This document shows positions 16,830-27,300 of a stretch of DNA of 64,000 nt, in pieces. The notes under the pieces were generated by a model. That model was given only the letters and a program-made list of their open reading frames with translations, made no database searches and had not been told where the DNA came from. The translations under genes were made by a program, and so were the position numbers. Origin of the DNA: Flavobacteriaceae bacterium MAR_2010_188 (GTDB lineage: Bacteria; Bacteroidota; Bacteroidia; Flavobacteriales; Flavobacteriaceae); the NCBI GenBank assembly GCA_900104375.1, contig LT629302.1, positions 2,878,001 to 2,942,000 of the forward strand, written 5' to 3'. Position 1 is the first letter of the stretch. Each line of letters opens with the position of its first letter.

Positions 16830-18029
16830 ATGGAATTGCAGTCTGTACAAGCCCAATTCAAAAAACTCCGTTGTTGTGTGGTTATACCAACCTACAACAA
16901 TGAAAAGACCTTGGCAAAGGTTTTAGACGGCGTTTTAAACTTTACCGACGATGTTTTTGTCGTCAATGATGGGTCAACAGACAGTACTTCCAAAATATTA
17001 AGCAATTACGAATTTCTTCATATAACTACATTGCCGAAAAATATCGGTAAGGGCAACGCGCTAAAACAGGGCTTTATGGAAGCGTTGAAAAATGGTTTTG
17101 ACTACGCAATAACGTTAGACAGCGACGGTCAGCATTTCCCATCTGATATTTCTCTTTTTCTAAATGAAATTTCTGGTCGTATTGACAAGAACATTATGAT
17201 TATTGGGGATAGAAATATGAACAACGCCAACGTCTTTAAAGAAAGCGCCAAAGGCAATCGTATTTCTAGTTATTGGGTGCACGCGGTGAGTGGTTTACGA
17301 TTAACTGATACACAATCCGGATTTAGGCTTTATCCTATTAAGACAATGAAGTCTATAAATTTCTTTGAAATCACTAAAAAATTCGAATTTGAAATCGAAG
17401 CCATCATTAAAAATTACTGGGCCGGAGTTACAATTGTTCAAGTTCCTATAAACATTCTTTACGATGTTAATGAACGTGTTTCTCATTTTAGGCCAGTTTT
17501 GGATATTGCCAGAATCGTTGTGTTATTTGCATGGTTTTTACTAGTCAGGGTTTTTTACATTATACCTCGCGATTTTTTAAGAACTCTTCAAAGTAAAGGT
17601 TTAAGACGTTTTTTGGTAGAGGATTTTATAAGAAATTCAGATTCTCCTAAAAAGAAAGCTCTATCAATATCCTTAGGTGTTTTTATTGGGCTTTCACCAT
17701 TATGGGGCTTCCACACCATAATCGTTATCTTTTTAGCCATTGTTTTAAAGTTGAACAAGGTCATTGCCTTTGCGTTTTCCAATATCAGTCTAGCGCCATT
17801 TATTCCATTAGTGTTATTCCTTAGTGTACAAACTGGCAATCTAGTGTTAGGCAAACATTCTACTTTTAGTTTTCATGATATACAGTCCAATTTTAATGTT
17901 ATGCAAGAGCTAGAAACCTATCTCATTGGGAGTTTTGTGCTTTCGGTAAGTTCGGCAATCGTTTTTGGGATATTAGGCTATTTGCTTCTAACCGTATTTC
18001 AGAAAAAAACCCAACTTGCCAATGCATAG
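16830..18029 (+). CDS. Glycosyltransferase family 2 fused to a DUF2062 membrane domain
   Basis: A 399-aa fusion. The first 235 residues are a GT2 domain: VVIPTYNNE, VVNDGSTDST and LDSDGQHF (the DxD-type metal site) resemble dolichyl-phosphate-mannose-synthase-like enzymes. The rest (about residues 265-390) is a DUF2062 domain with hydrophobic helices (FIGLSPLWGFHTIIVIFLAIVLKLN and a C-terminal pair). This GT2-DUF2062 architecture occurs in aryl-polyene and flexirubin loci. It would transfer a sugar to a lipid-linked acceptor at the inner membrane. The sugar and acceptor are unknown. It overlaps the MMPL gene by 8 nt. Confidence 0.88.
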   Translation: MELQSVQAQFKKLRCCVVIPTYNNEKTLAKVLDGVLNFTDDVFVVNDGSTDSTSKILSNYEFLHITTLPKNIGKGNALKQGFMEALKNGFDYAITLDSDGQHFPSDISLFLNEISGRIDKNIMIIGDRNMNNANVFKESAKGNRISSYWVHAVSGLRLTDTQSGFRLYPIKTMKSINFFEITKKFEFEIEAIIKNYWAGVTIVQVPINILYDVNERVSHFRPVLDIARIVVLFAWFLLVRVFYIIPRDFLRTLQSKGLRRFLVEDFIRNSDSPKKKALSISLGVFIGLSPLWGFHTIIVIFLAIVLKLNKVIAFAFSNISLAPFIPLVLFLSVQTGNLVLGKHSTFSFHDIQSNFNVMQELETYLIGSFVLSVSSAIVFGILGYLLLTVFQKKTQLANA

Positions 18030-20472
18030 GTTTTTCTACTCTAGCTATAATCGCTTAAAACAAAGAAGGACCTTATTTTTTATTTTCGTCATTGGGGTTT
18101 TAATTGCACAAATTTTCGTTGCGACAAGAATCCATTTTAATGAGGATGTTTCGAGATTTATACCTAAGAATTCAGAAAATAAAATTCTTCAAAAAGTACT
18201 TGCGGCCACCAATTTTAACGATAATATTATTGTCCTTATTTCTAAGGAAGCTGCTGTTGAAACTGCAGAGTTAACCGAGTTCGCTGAAGTCTTTTTGGAT
18301 AGTCTAAATATTGACTCATCAAATTATATCGAATCCATTCAAGGTTATGTTGAAGATGAAAACGCCCTGGCCATTTTGGATTTTTCTTATCAGCATGCGC
18401 CTTTATTTTTAAATGAAACTGACTATAAATTAATTTCTGAAAAACTCTCAAAAGACAGCTTGCGAGAAATTACAAAGTCTAATTACAAGTCAATTATTTC
18501 TCCCTCCGGAATAATATCCAGAGACCTTATCTTAAAAGATCCATTAAAGATTTCACTTTTAGCGCTTCAGAATCTTAATCCGCTTGGTTTCAAAGATGAT
18601 TTTGTATTGAAAAATGGTTTTTTGGTTACTAAAGATGAAAAGAATCTGTTGCTATTTATAACGCCAAAAGCAGATGAAAGTTCTAAAGTTTCAGTTGAAA
18701 AACTAACCGAAAACCTAAGAAATGTTCAAACTGAATTAAATAAAGGTTCAAACAAAAATATAAGTATAGAATACTATGGCGGCCCAATAATAGCCGATGG
18801 TAATGCAACCCAAATTAAAACCGACATCGGCTTAACCGTCGGTATCGCACTCACATTATTGATGCTGCTTTTCATCGTTTTTTATAGAAATATCGGTATC
18901 CCGATTATCTTGCTAATCCCCACAATTTTTGGTGGGCTTTTAGGCATATGCGTTCTTTATGTTATTCGTGATCAAGTTTCGGCTATCTCGTTAGGAATCG
19001 GCTCTATCTTATTGGGGGTAACTTTAGATTACGCGCTGCATATTTTAACCCACATCAGGAACGGAAGCAGCATCCAAAATCTGTATCTAGATATTTCCAA
19101 ACCTATTTTAATGAGTAGCCTAACCACTGCTCTTGCTTTTTTATGCTTGTTGTTTGTAGATTCTCAAGCGCTTCAGGATTTAGGGATTTTTGCATCCGTA
19201 AGCGTGGTCGGCGCTTCAATTTTTGCTTTGATTTTTATTCCGCAGGCTTATAGGCCCAATCTGGAGATTAGCAAGGCTTCAATTACTCCCAAAAACACGT
19301 TTTTGGATAAGATTGCGGATTACAGATTTCATAACAATAAGTTTATGCTATTGATTTTAGTGATTTTGATGGTTGTTAGCGTATTCACCTATAATAAGGT
19401 GGGCTTTAATCACGACCTTTCTAGTTTAAACTATATGAATACCGAGTTGAAACAGACCGAAAATCGACTCGATGCAATCACCAATGTTTCTGACAAAAGC
19501 CTTTATCTAAGCGCTTACGGCAATAATTTTGAAGATGTTTTACAGACTAACGACACTGTTTATGAAATCTTGCTGAATTTAGAAAAAAGCAACACTATAA
19601 AATCCTTCAATTCCCTTTCGACTTACCTAAAGTCAGAAAAATTCCAAAATGAAAAAATCAATCGCTGGAAGGATTTTTGGAATCTAGAAATTATCGATTC
19701 AACTCGGTTAAATCTAATTGAAGCCGGCAAGGAATACGGTTTTAAAGAGGATGCTTTTCAGCAGTTTTATGAATATTTAAATTCTGTAATTCGTCCTGTA
19801 AACAGAACAGATTTTGTTGAACTGGGAAGTTTTCAACTTGAAAATTTCTACGCCACCACAAACGATTTTTCTACCGCTACAACTGTTGTAAAAGTCGATG
19901 AATCCCAAATTGAAAACTTAAAATCGGCATTTGCTAAACTCGAAAATACTCTAGTAATAGACCGACAGGAAATCAATGAAAATCTATTGGGCAATCTTAA
20001 GAATGATTTTAATCATCTTATTCTCTATTGTTCACTGGCAGTCATAATTCTTATTTTTCTCTTCTACAGAAATGTAAAACTAACCTTGGTCACAGTTTTA
20101 CCGATTCTTATCACTTGGCTGGTCACGATTGGGATTATGGGTCTGCTCGACTTAGAGTTTAATATCTTTAACATCATAATCAGCTCATTTATTTTTGGTT
20201 TGGGAGTCGATTACAGTATTTTTATTACAAACGGAATGCTCAATAATGTAGACAATTCAACTATGGCGCTAAGAACCAATAAAACCTCTATTTTACTGTC
20301 TGTGCTTAGCACGATAATGGGAATTGGGGTCATGATTTTCGCTAAACACCCCGCGTTACATTCTATTGCTCTCATTTCTATAATCGGGATTTTAACTGCG
20401 ATGATCATTGCCTTCACCATACAACCACTATTGTTTAATTTAATGATAAGAACAAGAAATGGGAAAAATTAA
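18022..20472 (+). CDS. MMPL/RND-family exporter
   Basis: An 816-aa transporter counted from ATG 18022; a TTG two codons upstream is less likely, and the ATG gives the usual 8-nt overlap with the previous gene. It has the two-half RND layout: a first helix, a large periplasmic domain (about residues 45-260), five or six helices including LGVTLDYALHILTH, then a repeat with a second periplasmic domain (about 460-650) and helices with FGLGVDYSIFITNG. The paired G(V)-x-DY(A/S) motifs are the proton-relay segments of MMPL proteins. In aryl-polyene loci this exporter is thought to move the acyl product outward together with LolA. Confidence 0.92.
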   Translation: MHRFFYSSYNRLKQRRTLFFIFVIGVLIAQIFVATRIHFNEDVSRFIPKNSENKILQKVLAATNFNDNIIVLISKEAAVETAELTEFAEVFLDSLNIDSSNYIESIQGYVEDENALAILDFSYQHAPLFLNETDYKLISEKLSKDSLREITKSNYKSIISPSGIISRDLILKDPLKISLLALQNLNPLGFKDDFVLKNGFLVTKDEKNLLLFITPKADESSKVSVEKLTENLRNVQTELNKGSNKNISIEYYGGPIIADGNATQIKTDIGLTVGIALTLLMLLFIVFYRNIGIPIILLIPTIFGGLLGICVLYVIRDQVSAISLGIGSILLGVTLDYALHILTHIRNGSSIQNLYLDISKPILMSSLTTALAFLCLLFVDSQALQDLGIFASVSVVGASIFALIFIPQAYRPNLEISKASITPKNTFLDKIADYRFHNNKFMLLILVILMVVSVFTYNKVGFNHDLSSLNYMNTELKQTENRLDAITNVSDKSLYLSAYGNNFEDVLQTNDTVYEILLNLEKSNTIKSFNSLSTYLKSEKFQNEKINRWKDFWNLEIIDSTRLNLIEAGKEYGFKEDAFQQFYEYLNSVIRPVNRTDFVELGSFQLENFYATTNDFSTATTVVKVDESQIENLKSAFAKLENTLVIDRQEINENLLGNLKNDFNHLILYCSLAVIILIFLFYRNVKLTLVTVLPILITWLVTIGIMGLLDLEFNIFNIIISSFIFGLGVDYSIFITNGMLNNVDNSTMALRTNKTSILLSVLSTIMGIGVMIFAKHPALHSIALISIIGILTAMIIAFTIQPLLFNLMIRTRNGKN

Positions 20473-21343
20473 AACTTCAGAAATCCCACGCATTAAAAAC
20501 GTGAGCAAAGAGGATTTTATAAAATACTACTATACACCTCAACAACCTGTTATTATTGAAGAATTGAGCAGGGATTGGCCAGCTTATAAGAAGTGGGATT
20601 TAGACTATATCCAAAGTAAAGCAGGCGACCAAATAGTGCCGTTATATAACAACGAGCCCACTAAAGGCAGGCAAAATTCGGTTGTTCCCGCAAAGAAAAT
20701 GAAGCTCTACGATTATATAGAAATCCTAAAAACCCAACCGACCGATTTGCGAATGTTCTTTTATAACATTCTCCAAAAAATGCCCGAGCTAATCGAAGAT
20801 TTTAACTATCCAGAAATTGGATTAAAGTTCTTTAAAAAGCTACCGGTCATGTTTTTTGGCGGAAAAGGTTCCAAGGTACTAGCGCATTATGATATGGATT
20901 TGGCCGATTTGGTACACTTTCATTTTCATGGAACAAAAAATGTTACCTTATTTGCGCCCGATCAAGCGCGTTTTCTTTATAAAGTTCCTTTTACAGTACA
21001 CAATTTGGAAGTCATCGATATGGACAATCCAGATTTTGAAAAATATCCGGTTCTACAGAACGTTAAAGGTTTACACGCTACCATGAAACATGGGGATGCT
21101 CTCTATATTCCAAGCGGATTCTGGCATTATATTACTTATGAAGATGGCGGATTTTCGATTACGCTTAGAGCTTTCCCAAGGAAGCTTAAAAAGGTCGGTA
21201 AACTTTTTAGCAATATCGTTTTTATGAGAACGTTTGAAAATCTAATGAGAAGAACCATCGGACAGAAATGGGTAGATTACAAAGAAAACTCAATGGTTGA
21301 GCGACTTAATCGAAATTATAAAAAACAAAGCCAAGATGCCTAA
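20459..21343 (+). CDS. Cupin-like/JmjC-type 2-oxoglutarate oxygenase candidate
   Basis: A 294-aa member of the cupin_8/JmjC group. An iron-binding triad can be proposed: His143-x-Asp145 in AHYDMDL and distal His223 in PSGFWHYI, followed by a SITLRAF strand. DALYIPSGFWH is the typical second cupin motif. Such Fe(II)/2-oxoglutarate enzymes hydroxylate proteins or small molecules. The gene overlaps the MMPL gene by 14 nt and the next gene by 8 nt, so it is firmly inside the operon. What it hydroxylates, perhaps the pigment or its acceptor, is not visible in the sequence. Confidence 0.83.
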   Translation: MGKIKTSEIPRIKNVSKEDFIKYYYTPQQPVIIEELSRDWPAYKKWDLDYIQSKAGDQIVPLYNNEPTKGRQNSVVPAKKMKLYDYIEILKTQPTDLRMFFYNILQKMPELIEDFNYPEIGLKFFKKLPVMFFGGKGSKVLAHYDMDLADLVHFHFHGTKNVTLFAPDQARFLYKVPFTVHNLEVIDMDNPDFEKYPVLQNVKGLHATMKHGDALYIPSGFWHYITYEDGGFSITLRAFPRKLKKVGKLFSNIVFMRTFENLMRRTIGQKWVDYKENSMVERLNRNYKKQSQDA

Positions 21344-23009
21344 GCATCACATTTTTGGTCGTTTTTTATTCTGTTTTTCGTTGTTACTACAAGTTTCTTG
21401 TGGGGTCAAGAAAGCTTACAATACTTTACCCAATATTTCTAAATACGACACCCAAATCCCCGCGACCGAAAAAATCAATGATTCAACTTTTATTGCAGGA
21501 TCAAACTTCTTGACCAAAAACAAGCAAGGCCTTTGGGAAATGTATTTGGAAGGTAATCCTTATCAACGCGGTGAATTAATTGGCAGTCTTGCTGGTCCTT
21601 TAATGGAAAAGCAAGAGAAAGTCTTTATGGATAAGATTGAAGAATTGGTACCGTCGGAAGGTCGACAAAAGTTTCTAAGAAAATTTTTGGCTTGGTATAA
21701 CCGAAAGATTTTCGATAATATAAGCGAAGAATATAAGGCTGAAATTTTTGGGGTTTCAAAATATATGTCTGAAGACTATAACAGCTTTGCGCCTTCATAT
21801 TTAAGAGCACTCTATTTGCATAGCGCACACGACATTGGGCACGCTCTTCAAGATTTGGCAATGGTGGGTTGCACAAGTTTTGCAGTTTGGGATTATAAAT
21901 CCGAGGACGGCGAATTGCTGATCGGGCGTAATTTTGATTTTTACGCTGGGGACGATTTCGCCGAAGAGAAAGTAGTTTATTTTGTAAATCCTGATCAAGG
22001 ACATAAATATATGTCGATCTCATGGGCCGGATTTATAGGTGTGGTTAGCGGGATGAACGATCAGGGACTCACTGTCACCATTAATGCGGCAAAATCTAAG
22101 ATTCCGTTAGTTGCCAAAACTCCGATTTCCATTGTGACCCGAGAAATATTACAGTACGCTTCCAATATTGAAGAAGCGATTGCTATTGCCAAGAAACGAC
22201 AAGTTTTTGTTTCAGAATCGATTATGATCGGTAGCGCCAAGGACAAAAAAGCAATTCTGATTGAAGTGTCTCCCAATAATTTCGGAGTGTACGATGTTGA
22301 AAATTCTGATCAGTTAATCTGCAGCAATCATTTTCAAAGTGATGCTTTTAAAAACGATAATCGCAATGAAAAGGCAATTGCCGAAAGCCATTCCGAATAT
22401 CGCTACGAGCGGATGCAAGAACTTTTAAGAGCGGAACAAAAGGTTAATGTGAAGGAAGCTGTAGAAATTCTTCGGAACAAGGAAGGACTTAAAGACAAAA
22501 CTATTGGGTATGGTAACGAAAAAGCAATCAACCAAATGTTGGCGCACCACGGGATTGTTTTTAAACCTGAAAAATTAAAAGTTTGGGTGAGCAGCAACCC
22601 TTATCAGATGGGAGAATTCGTTGCTTACGACTTAAATGAAGTTTTTAGGAATCGCGAAATTCCTTCAGAAATATCAATTTCTTCATCTAAAAATAATATT
22701 GAAGCTGATGCTTTTATTTACACTCCTGAATTTAAGGATTATCAAGAGTTTAGGGAATTATCCTCTAAGGTTGAAAAATCTATCCTGGCAGAAAATTTGG
22801 TTGCCGCAGAAGAACTTTCGCGGCTAGAAAATCTAAACCCAGAATATTGGAAAGCGTATTTTTTAGTTGGAAAATATTTTTATGAACACAAAAACTATCA
22901 AGAAGCTTTAAAGGCTTTCAACCTAGCAAAAACAAAGGAAATCACTACTTTGGTAGATGAAAAAGAACTTTCAAAAATGATTAAAAAGAGCAAAAGAAAA
23001 CTAAAATGA
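21336..23009 (+). CDS. Lipoprotein C45-family (AAT-like) hydrolase/acyltransferase with TPR-like tail
   Basis: A 557-aa protein from ATG 21336, chosen because it begins directly with a lipoprotein signal (FGRFLFCFSLLLQVSCG, lipobox Cys near residue 22) and overlaps the previous stop by 8 nt; an upstream TTG would spoil the signal. The catalytic part matches the C45/acyl-CoA:6-APA acyltransferase family: nucleophile Cys179 in MVGCTSF, then GRNFDFY and a SISWAGFIGVVSGMNDQGL segment. C45 enzymes mature by self-cleavage before this Cys. The C-terminal 70 residues form a TPR-like helical pair. It may make or hydrolyse an amide or ester on the pigment. Substrate unknown. Confidence 0.87.
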   Translation: MPKHHIFGRFLFCFSLLLQVSCGVKKAYNTLPNISKYDTQIPATEKINDSTFIAGSNFLTKNKQGLWEMYLEGNPYQRGELIGSLAGPLMEKQEKVFMDKIEELVPSEGRQKFLRKFLAWYNRKIFDNISEEYKAEIFGVSKYMSEDYNSFAPSYLRALYLHSAHDIGHALQDLAMVGCTSFAVWDYKSEDGELLIGRNFDFYAGDDFAEEKVVYFVNPDQGHKYMSISWAGFIGVVSGMNDQGLTVTINAAKSKIPLVAKTPISIVTREILQYASNIEEAIAIAKKRQVFVSESIMIGSAKDKKAILIEVSPNNFGVYDVENSDQLICSNHFQSDAFKNDNRNEKAIAESHSEYRYERMQELLRAEQKVNVKEAVEILRNKEGLKDKTIGYGNEKAINQMLAHHGIVFKPEKLKVWVSSNPYQMGEFVAYDLNEVFRNREIPSEISISSSKNNIEADAFIYTPEFKDYQEFRELSSKVEKSILAENLVAAEELSRLENLNPEYWKAYFLVGKYFYEHKNYQEALKAFNLAKTKEITTLVDEKELSKMIKKSKRKLK

Positions 23010-24295
23010 AAGTTCCAGAAATAGAATACAAAACGACGGCCGAGATTAAACATTTTCAGGAAGAAAAGTTAAAGTCTGCACTAAAATATCTTCAACAATA
23101 CTCGCCATTTTATAAAAGGTTATTTAAGGAAAACAAGATTTCGATTACAGAGATCGTAACTCTTGAAGATTTGGAAAAAATTCCGGTTACCACTAAGAAT
23201 GACCTTCAAGAATTTAACGATGAATTTCTTTGTGTTCACAAAAGCAAAATTATAGATTATGTCACTACTTCAGGTACTATGGGTGAGCCGGTTACGTTTG
23301 CCTTGACCGACAAAGATTTAGATAGACTCGCTTATAATGAATCGATTTCGTTTTCCTGCTCTGGCGTTACCAAAAATGATACAATACAGTTAATGACCAC
23401 TATGGACCGTCGATTTATGGCTGGTATTGCATATTTCTTAGGATCTAGAAAACTCGGTTCGGCTATGATTAGGGTGGGTTCTGGAATTCCTGAACTTCAA
23501 TGGGATTCTATTAAAAAGTTTAAACCAACTTATTTAATCTGTGTACCTTCTTTTCTTTTGAAGATGATTGATTATGCCAAAGAACACAGTATTGATTTGG
23601 ACGATACTGGCGTTAAAGGAGCCATTTGTATTGGAGAACCGATTAGGGATGAAAATCTTGAACCAAACGTGCTCGCAAAACGGATTTTGAAACATTGGAA
23701 TCTTTCTCTTTTTTCAACTTATGCTTCCACAGAAATGGGTACTGCTTTTAATGAATGTGAATACCAAGTTGGTGGCCATCTTCATCCGGAGCTAATCATT
23801 ACCGAATTTCTTGATGCGGATAATAAACCTGTGAAAAAAGGTGAAGTTGGTGAACTTACCATTACAACCCTTGGAGTCGAAGGAATGCCTTTATTGCGTT
23901 TTAAAACGGGCGATTTAATGAAGATGAATTACGAAGCTTGTCTTTGCGGCAGGAGCACTCCGAGACTAAGCCCAGTCATCGGTAGAACCCAACAGATGAT
24001 TAAGTACAAAGGAACCACTCTGTATCCGCCAGCAATGCAGAATATCCTCAATGAATTTGATGAGGTCGAAACTTACCTCATCGAAATCTTTACAAATGAT
24101 GTTGGCACCGATGAGATCCTGATTAAAATTGCTTCAAAATACACTACGAAGGAACTTCTGGAAGCGATTAAAAATCATTTTAGGGCTAAACTGAGGGTTA
24201 CACCATCTATTGCTATTCTTTCGGTATCCGAAATAAACGAGATTGCATTGCCCAAAATGAACAGAAAACCGATAAGAGTTTTAGACAGGCGCTAA
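23006..24295 (+). CDS. Adenylate-forming acyl-CoA/ACP ligase (PaaK-like)
   Basis: A 429-aa enzyme of the phenylacetate-CoA ligase branch of the ANL superfamily. The AMP-binding P-loop is TTSGTMGEP at about residues 86-94. The middle motif STYASTEMGT is near residue 245, and the hinge FKTGDLMKMN is near 305. The C-terminal KYKGTTLYPP segment is typical of PaaK-like ligases. It overlaps the C45 gene by ATGA and ends the operon, converging on the next gene. It most plausibly activates 4-coumarate from the ammonia-lyase for loading on the single ACP. Phenylacetate as substrate is unlikely because no paa genes are nearby. Confidence 0.88.
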   Translation: MKVPEIEYKTTAEIKHFQEEKLKSALKYLQQYSPFYKRLFKENKISITEIVTLEDLEKIPVTTKNDLQEFNDEFLCVHKSKIIDYVTTSGTMGEPVTFALTDKDLDRLAYNESISFSCSGVTKNDTIQLMTTMDRRFMAGIAYFLGSRKLGSAMIRVGSGIPELQWDSIKKFKPTYLICVPSFLLKMIDYAKEHSIDLDDTGVKGAICIGEPIRDENLEPNVLAKRILKHWNLSLFSTYASTEMGTAFNECEYQVGGHLHPELIITEFLDADNKPVKKGEVGELTITTLGVEGMPLLRFKTGDLMKMNYEACLCGRSTPRLSPVIGRTQQMIKYKGTTLYPPAMQNILNEFDEVETYLIEIFTNDVGTDEILIKIASKYTTKELLEAIKNHFRAKLRVTPSIAILSVSEINEIALPKMNRKPIRVLDRR

Positions 24296-24313
24296 CTAAA
24301 TTCCTTGACAGCC

Positions 24314-27300
24314 TTAAAGTCCAAAGCCTATACCTACCTGTAAAATGGCATCTTCTTCAGAAACAAAGTAACCAGCACGGACAGAAAATGCATTTAAACT
24401 ACCAACCCAGAAACCTCCACCTGTAGAGGTGTGCCAAGTATCAGAAACATCATCTGCTACCCAAACCCGACCGTAATCGAATCCACCGTAAATACCAACA
24501 GTTACCGGAGTCACTGCAGTTACAAATTTCTTCAACCTAAGTTTTAAGTCAGAACTATGAAAGAATGATGTTTTACCGGTAAATCGTTCGTTTCTATAAC
24601 CTCTAAGTCCGTTGTTTCCCCCGATTGATGGTGCGTGATAAAAGAAGAAGTTGTCACCAAGATTTGCGTTTATTCTCGCTTTAGATCCTAGAACTAGATT
24701 CCCTGAGGTCACTAATTTTCTATCGAAACCAAGTCCAAAATTAACATAACCAAAGCTGTTATCTTCTAGCTTTAGATTGGTTTTGTAACCTAGATTTAAG
24801 TCAAAATAAAGTCCTCTGGTAGGGAAATCACGGGCATCCATATTAAAATATTCCAAAGACGCTTCACCACCAACGTAATTTTGATTCTCAAAAACATTCT
24901 CACTCACGTTCGTGGGAGTAAAAAATCTATTTCCATCTCGGTCTACCTTAAAGTTTTCAAAAAGGGCGTGTAGTTTAATAGTTCTAAGTGCGATACCAGT
25001 TCTAAAAGAAACTTGCTGCATCCTAGCGCGGTTAAAATCTCGTCCTACTTCAGCTTCATCGTATTCTGTATCGTTACCGTAACCAAAGTAATTATTAGTA
25101 AACTTGTCGCTTGTATAATACCCCAAAACCTCTAAGTTCCAGTTTGGGATAATGTTATTAAAGATTCCTTCGTATTGAAGTTCTACCGCTTTATAATTAA
25201 AATAGTAATTCGCGGATAAGAAATGTGAAAACCTAAAATCTTCTCCATTAAACCCTTTGTTGGTATACTTGTCCGAAGCACCTATAAACAAACCGTCATC
25301 TGTCCTGAAGCCAATATTTGGTAAGAAAACATTATTGTTTTCATTAAAATATCTCCAAAAGAAGGTATTGGTTTCATAAAGATTAGTAAACTGATGCGCT
25401 GGAGTTTTATCAGTAAACTCTGCTCCTTCGTGCTTCCAATCGTAGACCTTTAATGCTTTTCTGTTTTTAATGTCGAATTCATCATCCCCGTAACCACCGA
25501 TTAACCTGACCTTGATTTCATTATCGCCCTCTCCCTTAACCTCAAACTTATCGTCATCATTTAAACCATAGATCCAAATTTCTGCAGTTTCATCACGGTT
25601 AAAGGTTCTGTCAAAAAATACTTTGTTCTTTTCGTCAGAAAGTAGTCTCTTTAAAACCACTTGGGTTTTACCGCCGGGCCTTCTGGTCACTTCTATCTTA
25701 TCGTCTTTATGGGTGCCGTGAATGGTCACTTTATCCTGAATACGCTCGCCGTAACGTCTGGCGATGTCGTCGATATTCTTAAGTCTTGCCTTTAAGTTCT
25801 CCTTTATTTTTTGGGAGGCCTCATCCTGAACTTCTTCTGGCAACAATTTAAAGGCTGCATCTATTTCGGAATCGCTAAGGTTTTCTTGTATATATTTAGC
25901 TTCTTCGACCCAAACCGAGGTATCGAATTTATTGAGCAAAGCTCTATCTAGGTTATTTCCTTCACCGTTGAACCATTTGATATCCTTGATATCTGGCGAA
26001 TAAGATTGCCAAAAACGTACGTCTGGCATAATCATTTTAATAATAGGAATTGCTACACCATCAAATTTTGAAAATGCCGCATCTCGGTCTCTTGGTACTG
26101 GAATAAATCGAACATCGTCATCGCTGATTTCGTATTCTGCCCAGCGCCACTGATCTTCGTGACGATCCCAATCCCCAATCAACATATCGAATATCCTAGC
26201 CCTTATATATGCCTTTTGATCTAGGGAATATTTTTCATCTTCCTTCAACTTTTCTAAAACATCGGTGGTGCTTTCAAAATTTATGATTTCTCCACCTTCT
26301 TCTGGCAATGCCCTTCTGTAACCAGCATAATCACGTTGCTTATCATTTGGTCGCTGTTCAATAAAATAAAGAGTGTTTCCGTAATCGCTACCTAATAGTC
26401 TAAAACCTGGTTGCTTGGGAAGATAAAACAATTGGGTATTGGCATGATTTACACCAGCTTCCTTTGCAAGCGGGTTTATAACCAATTGAATATAAGGGTG
26501 AGTAGTACTGAAAAAGTCGTAAACTATATCTTCTGCAAAGGTGCCTTTAAATTCTTCTTCGTGATATGAAATTCCTTTGACCTTGAATCTTAAAAACTTA
26601 AGCGCATCTTTTTCCAAACCTCTCATGGCATATTCCCGACCTTCATCATCCGCCAAACGTGCAGAAAAAGATTGGTGACCTCCACCAGGTTGGGTAACTT
26701 TTAATCCGCCGTAGAGTGTGTCCAGAATCGCGATATCTGCGGTAACGGGCTCACCAAAATAGCGTCGGTATCTTTCACCCCATAACCACTTGTAAAAGCC
26801 GGATTTGTTGAGTTTATCTTCGTCGGTAGTAATGGCTACCGTCTTGGTAGTTTCGCTAAAAGTCGGAATGGGAAATTCAGGTTTTTCAGGTGGAAAAACA
26901 TCATTTACATCAAACGTATGCTGGTCTTCGTCAGTAATAAAACTCACTTCAGATGAACCATCTTCATAATATTTTAAAATGGCAAAACCTTCTTTGCCAT
27001 AAGTAAAGTTTCCTTCGTAATCCAGAGATCCACCAAGGTTTGCAATAGTTCCTTTAGACATTTTGGTCCCAGTTCTAGAACCCATAGATCCACTTACAAT
27101 CTGTCTAATATTACCCCCAGTAAGATATTGAAGGCTTTCTTCGTGACCAGAAACTATAGTCACTCGGTGATTTTCTTGTGCTAGAGCACTTACCACCATT
27201 CTCATATATTGGTATCTCTGGTTATTAACTTGCTGTGGATTGAAAGCCCCAAGAGTTTTTACCTCGTTGATTACAGTACCTACAACAGGAAGCGGGGTAA

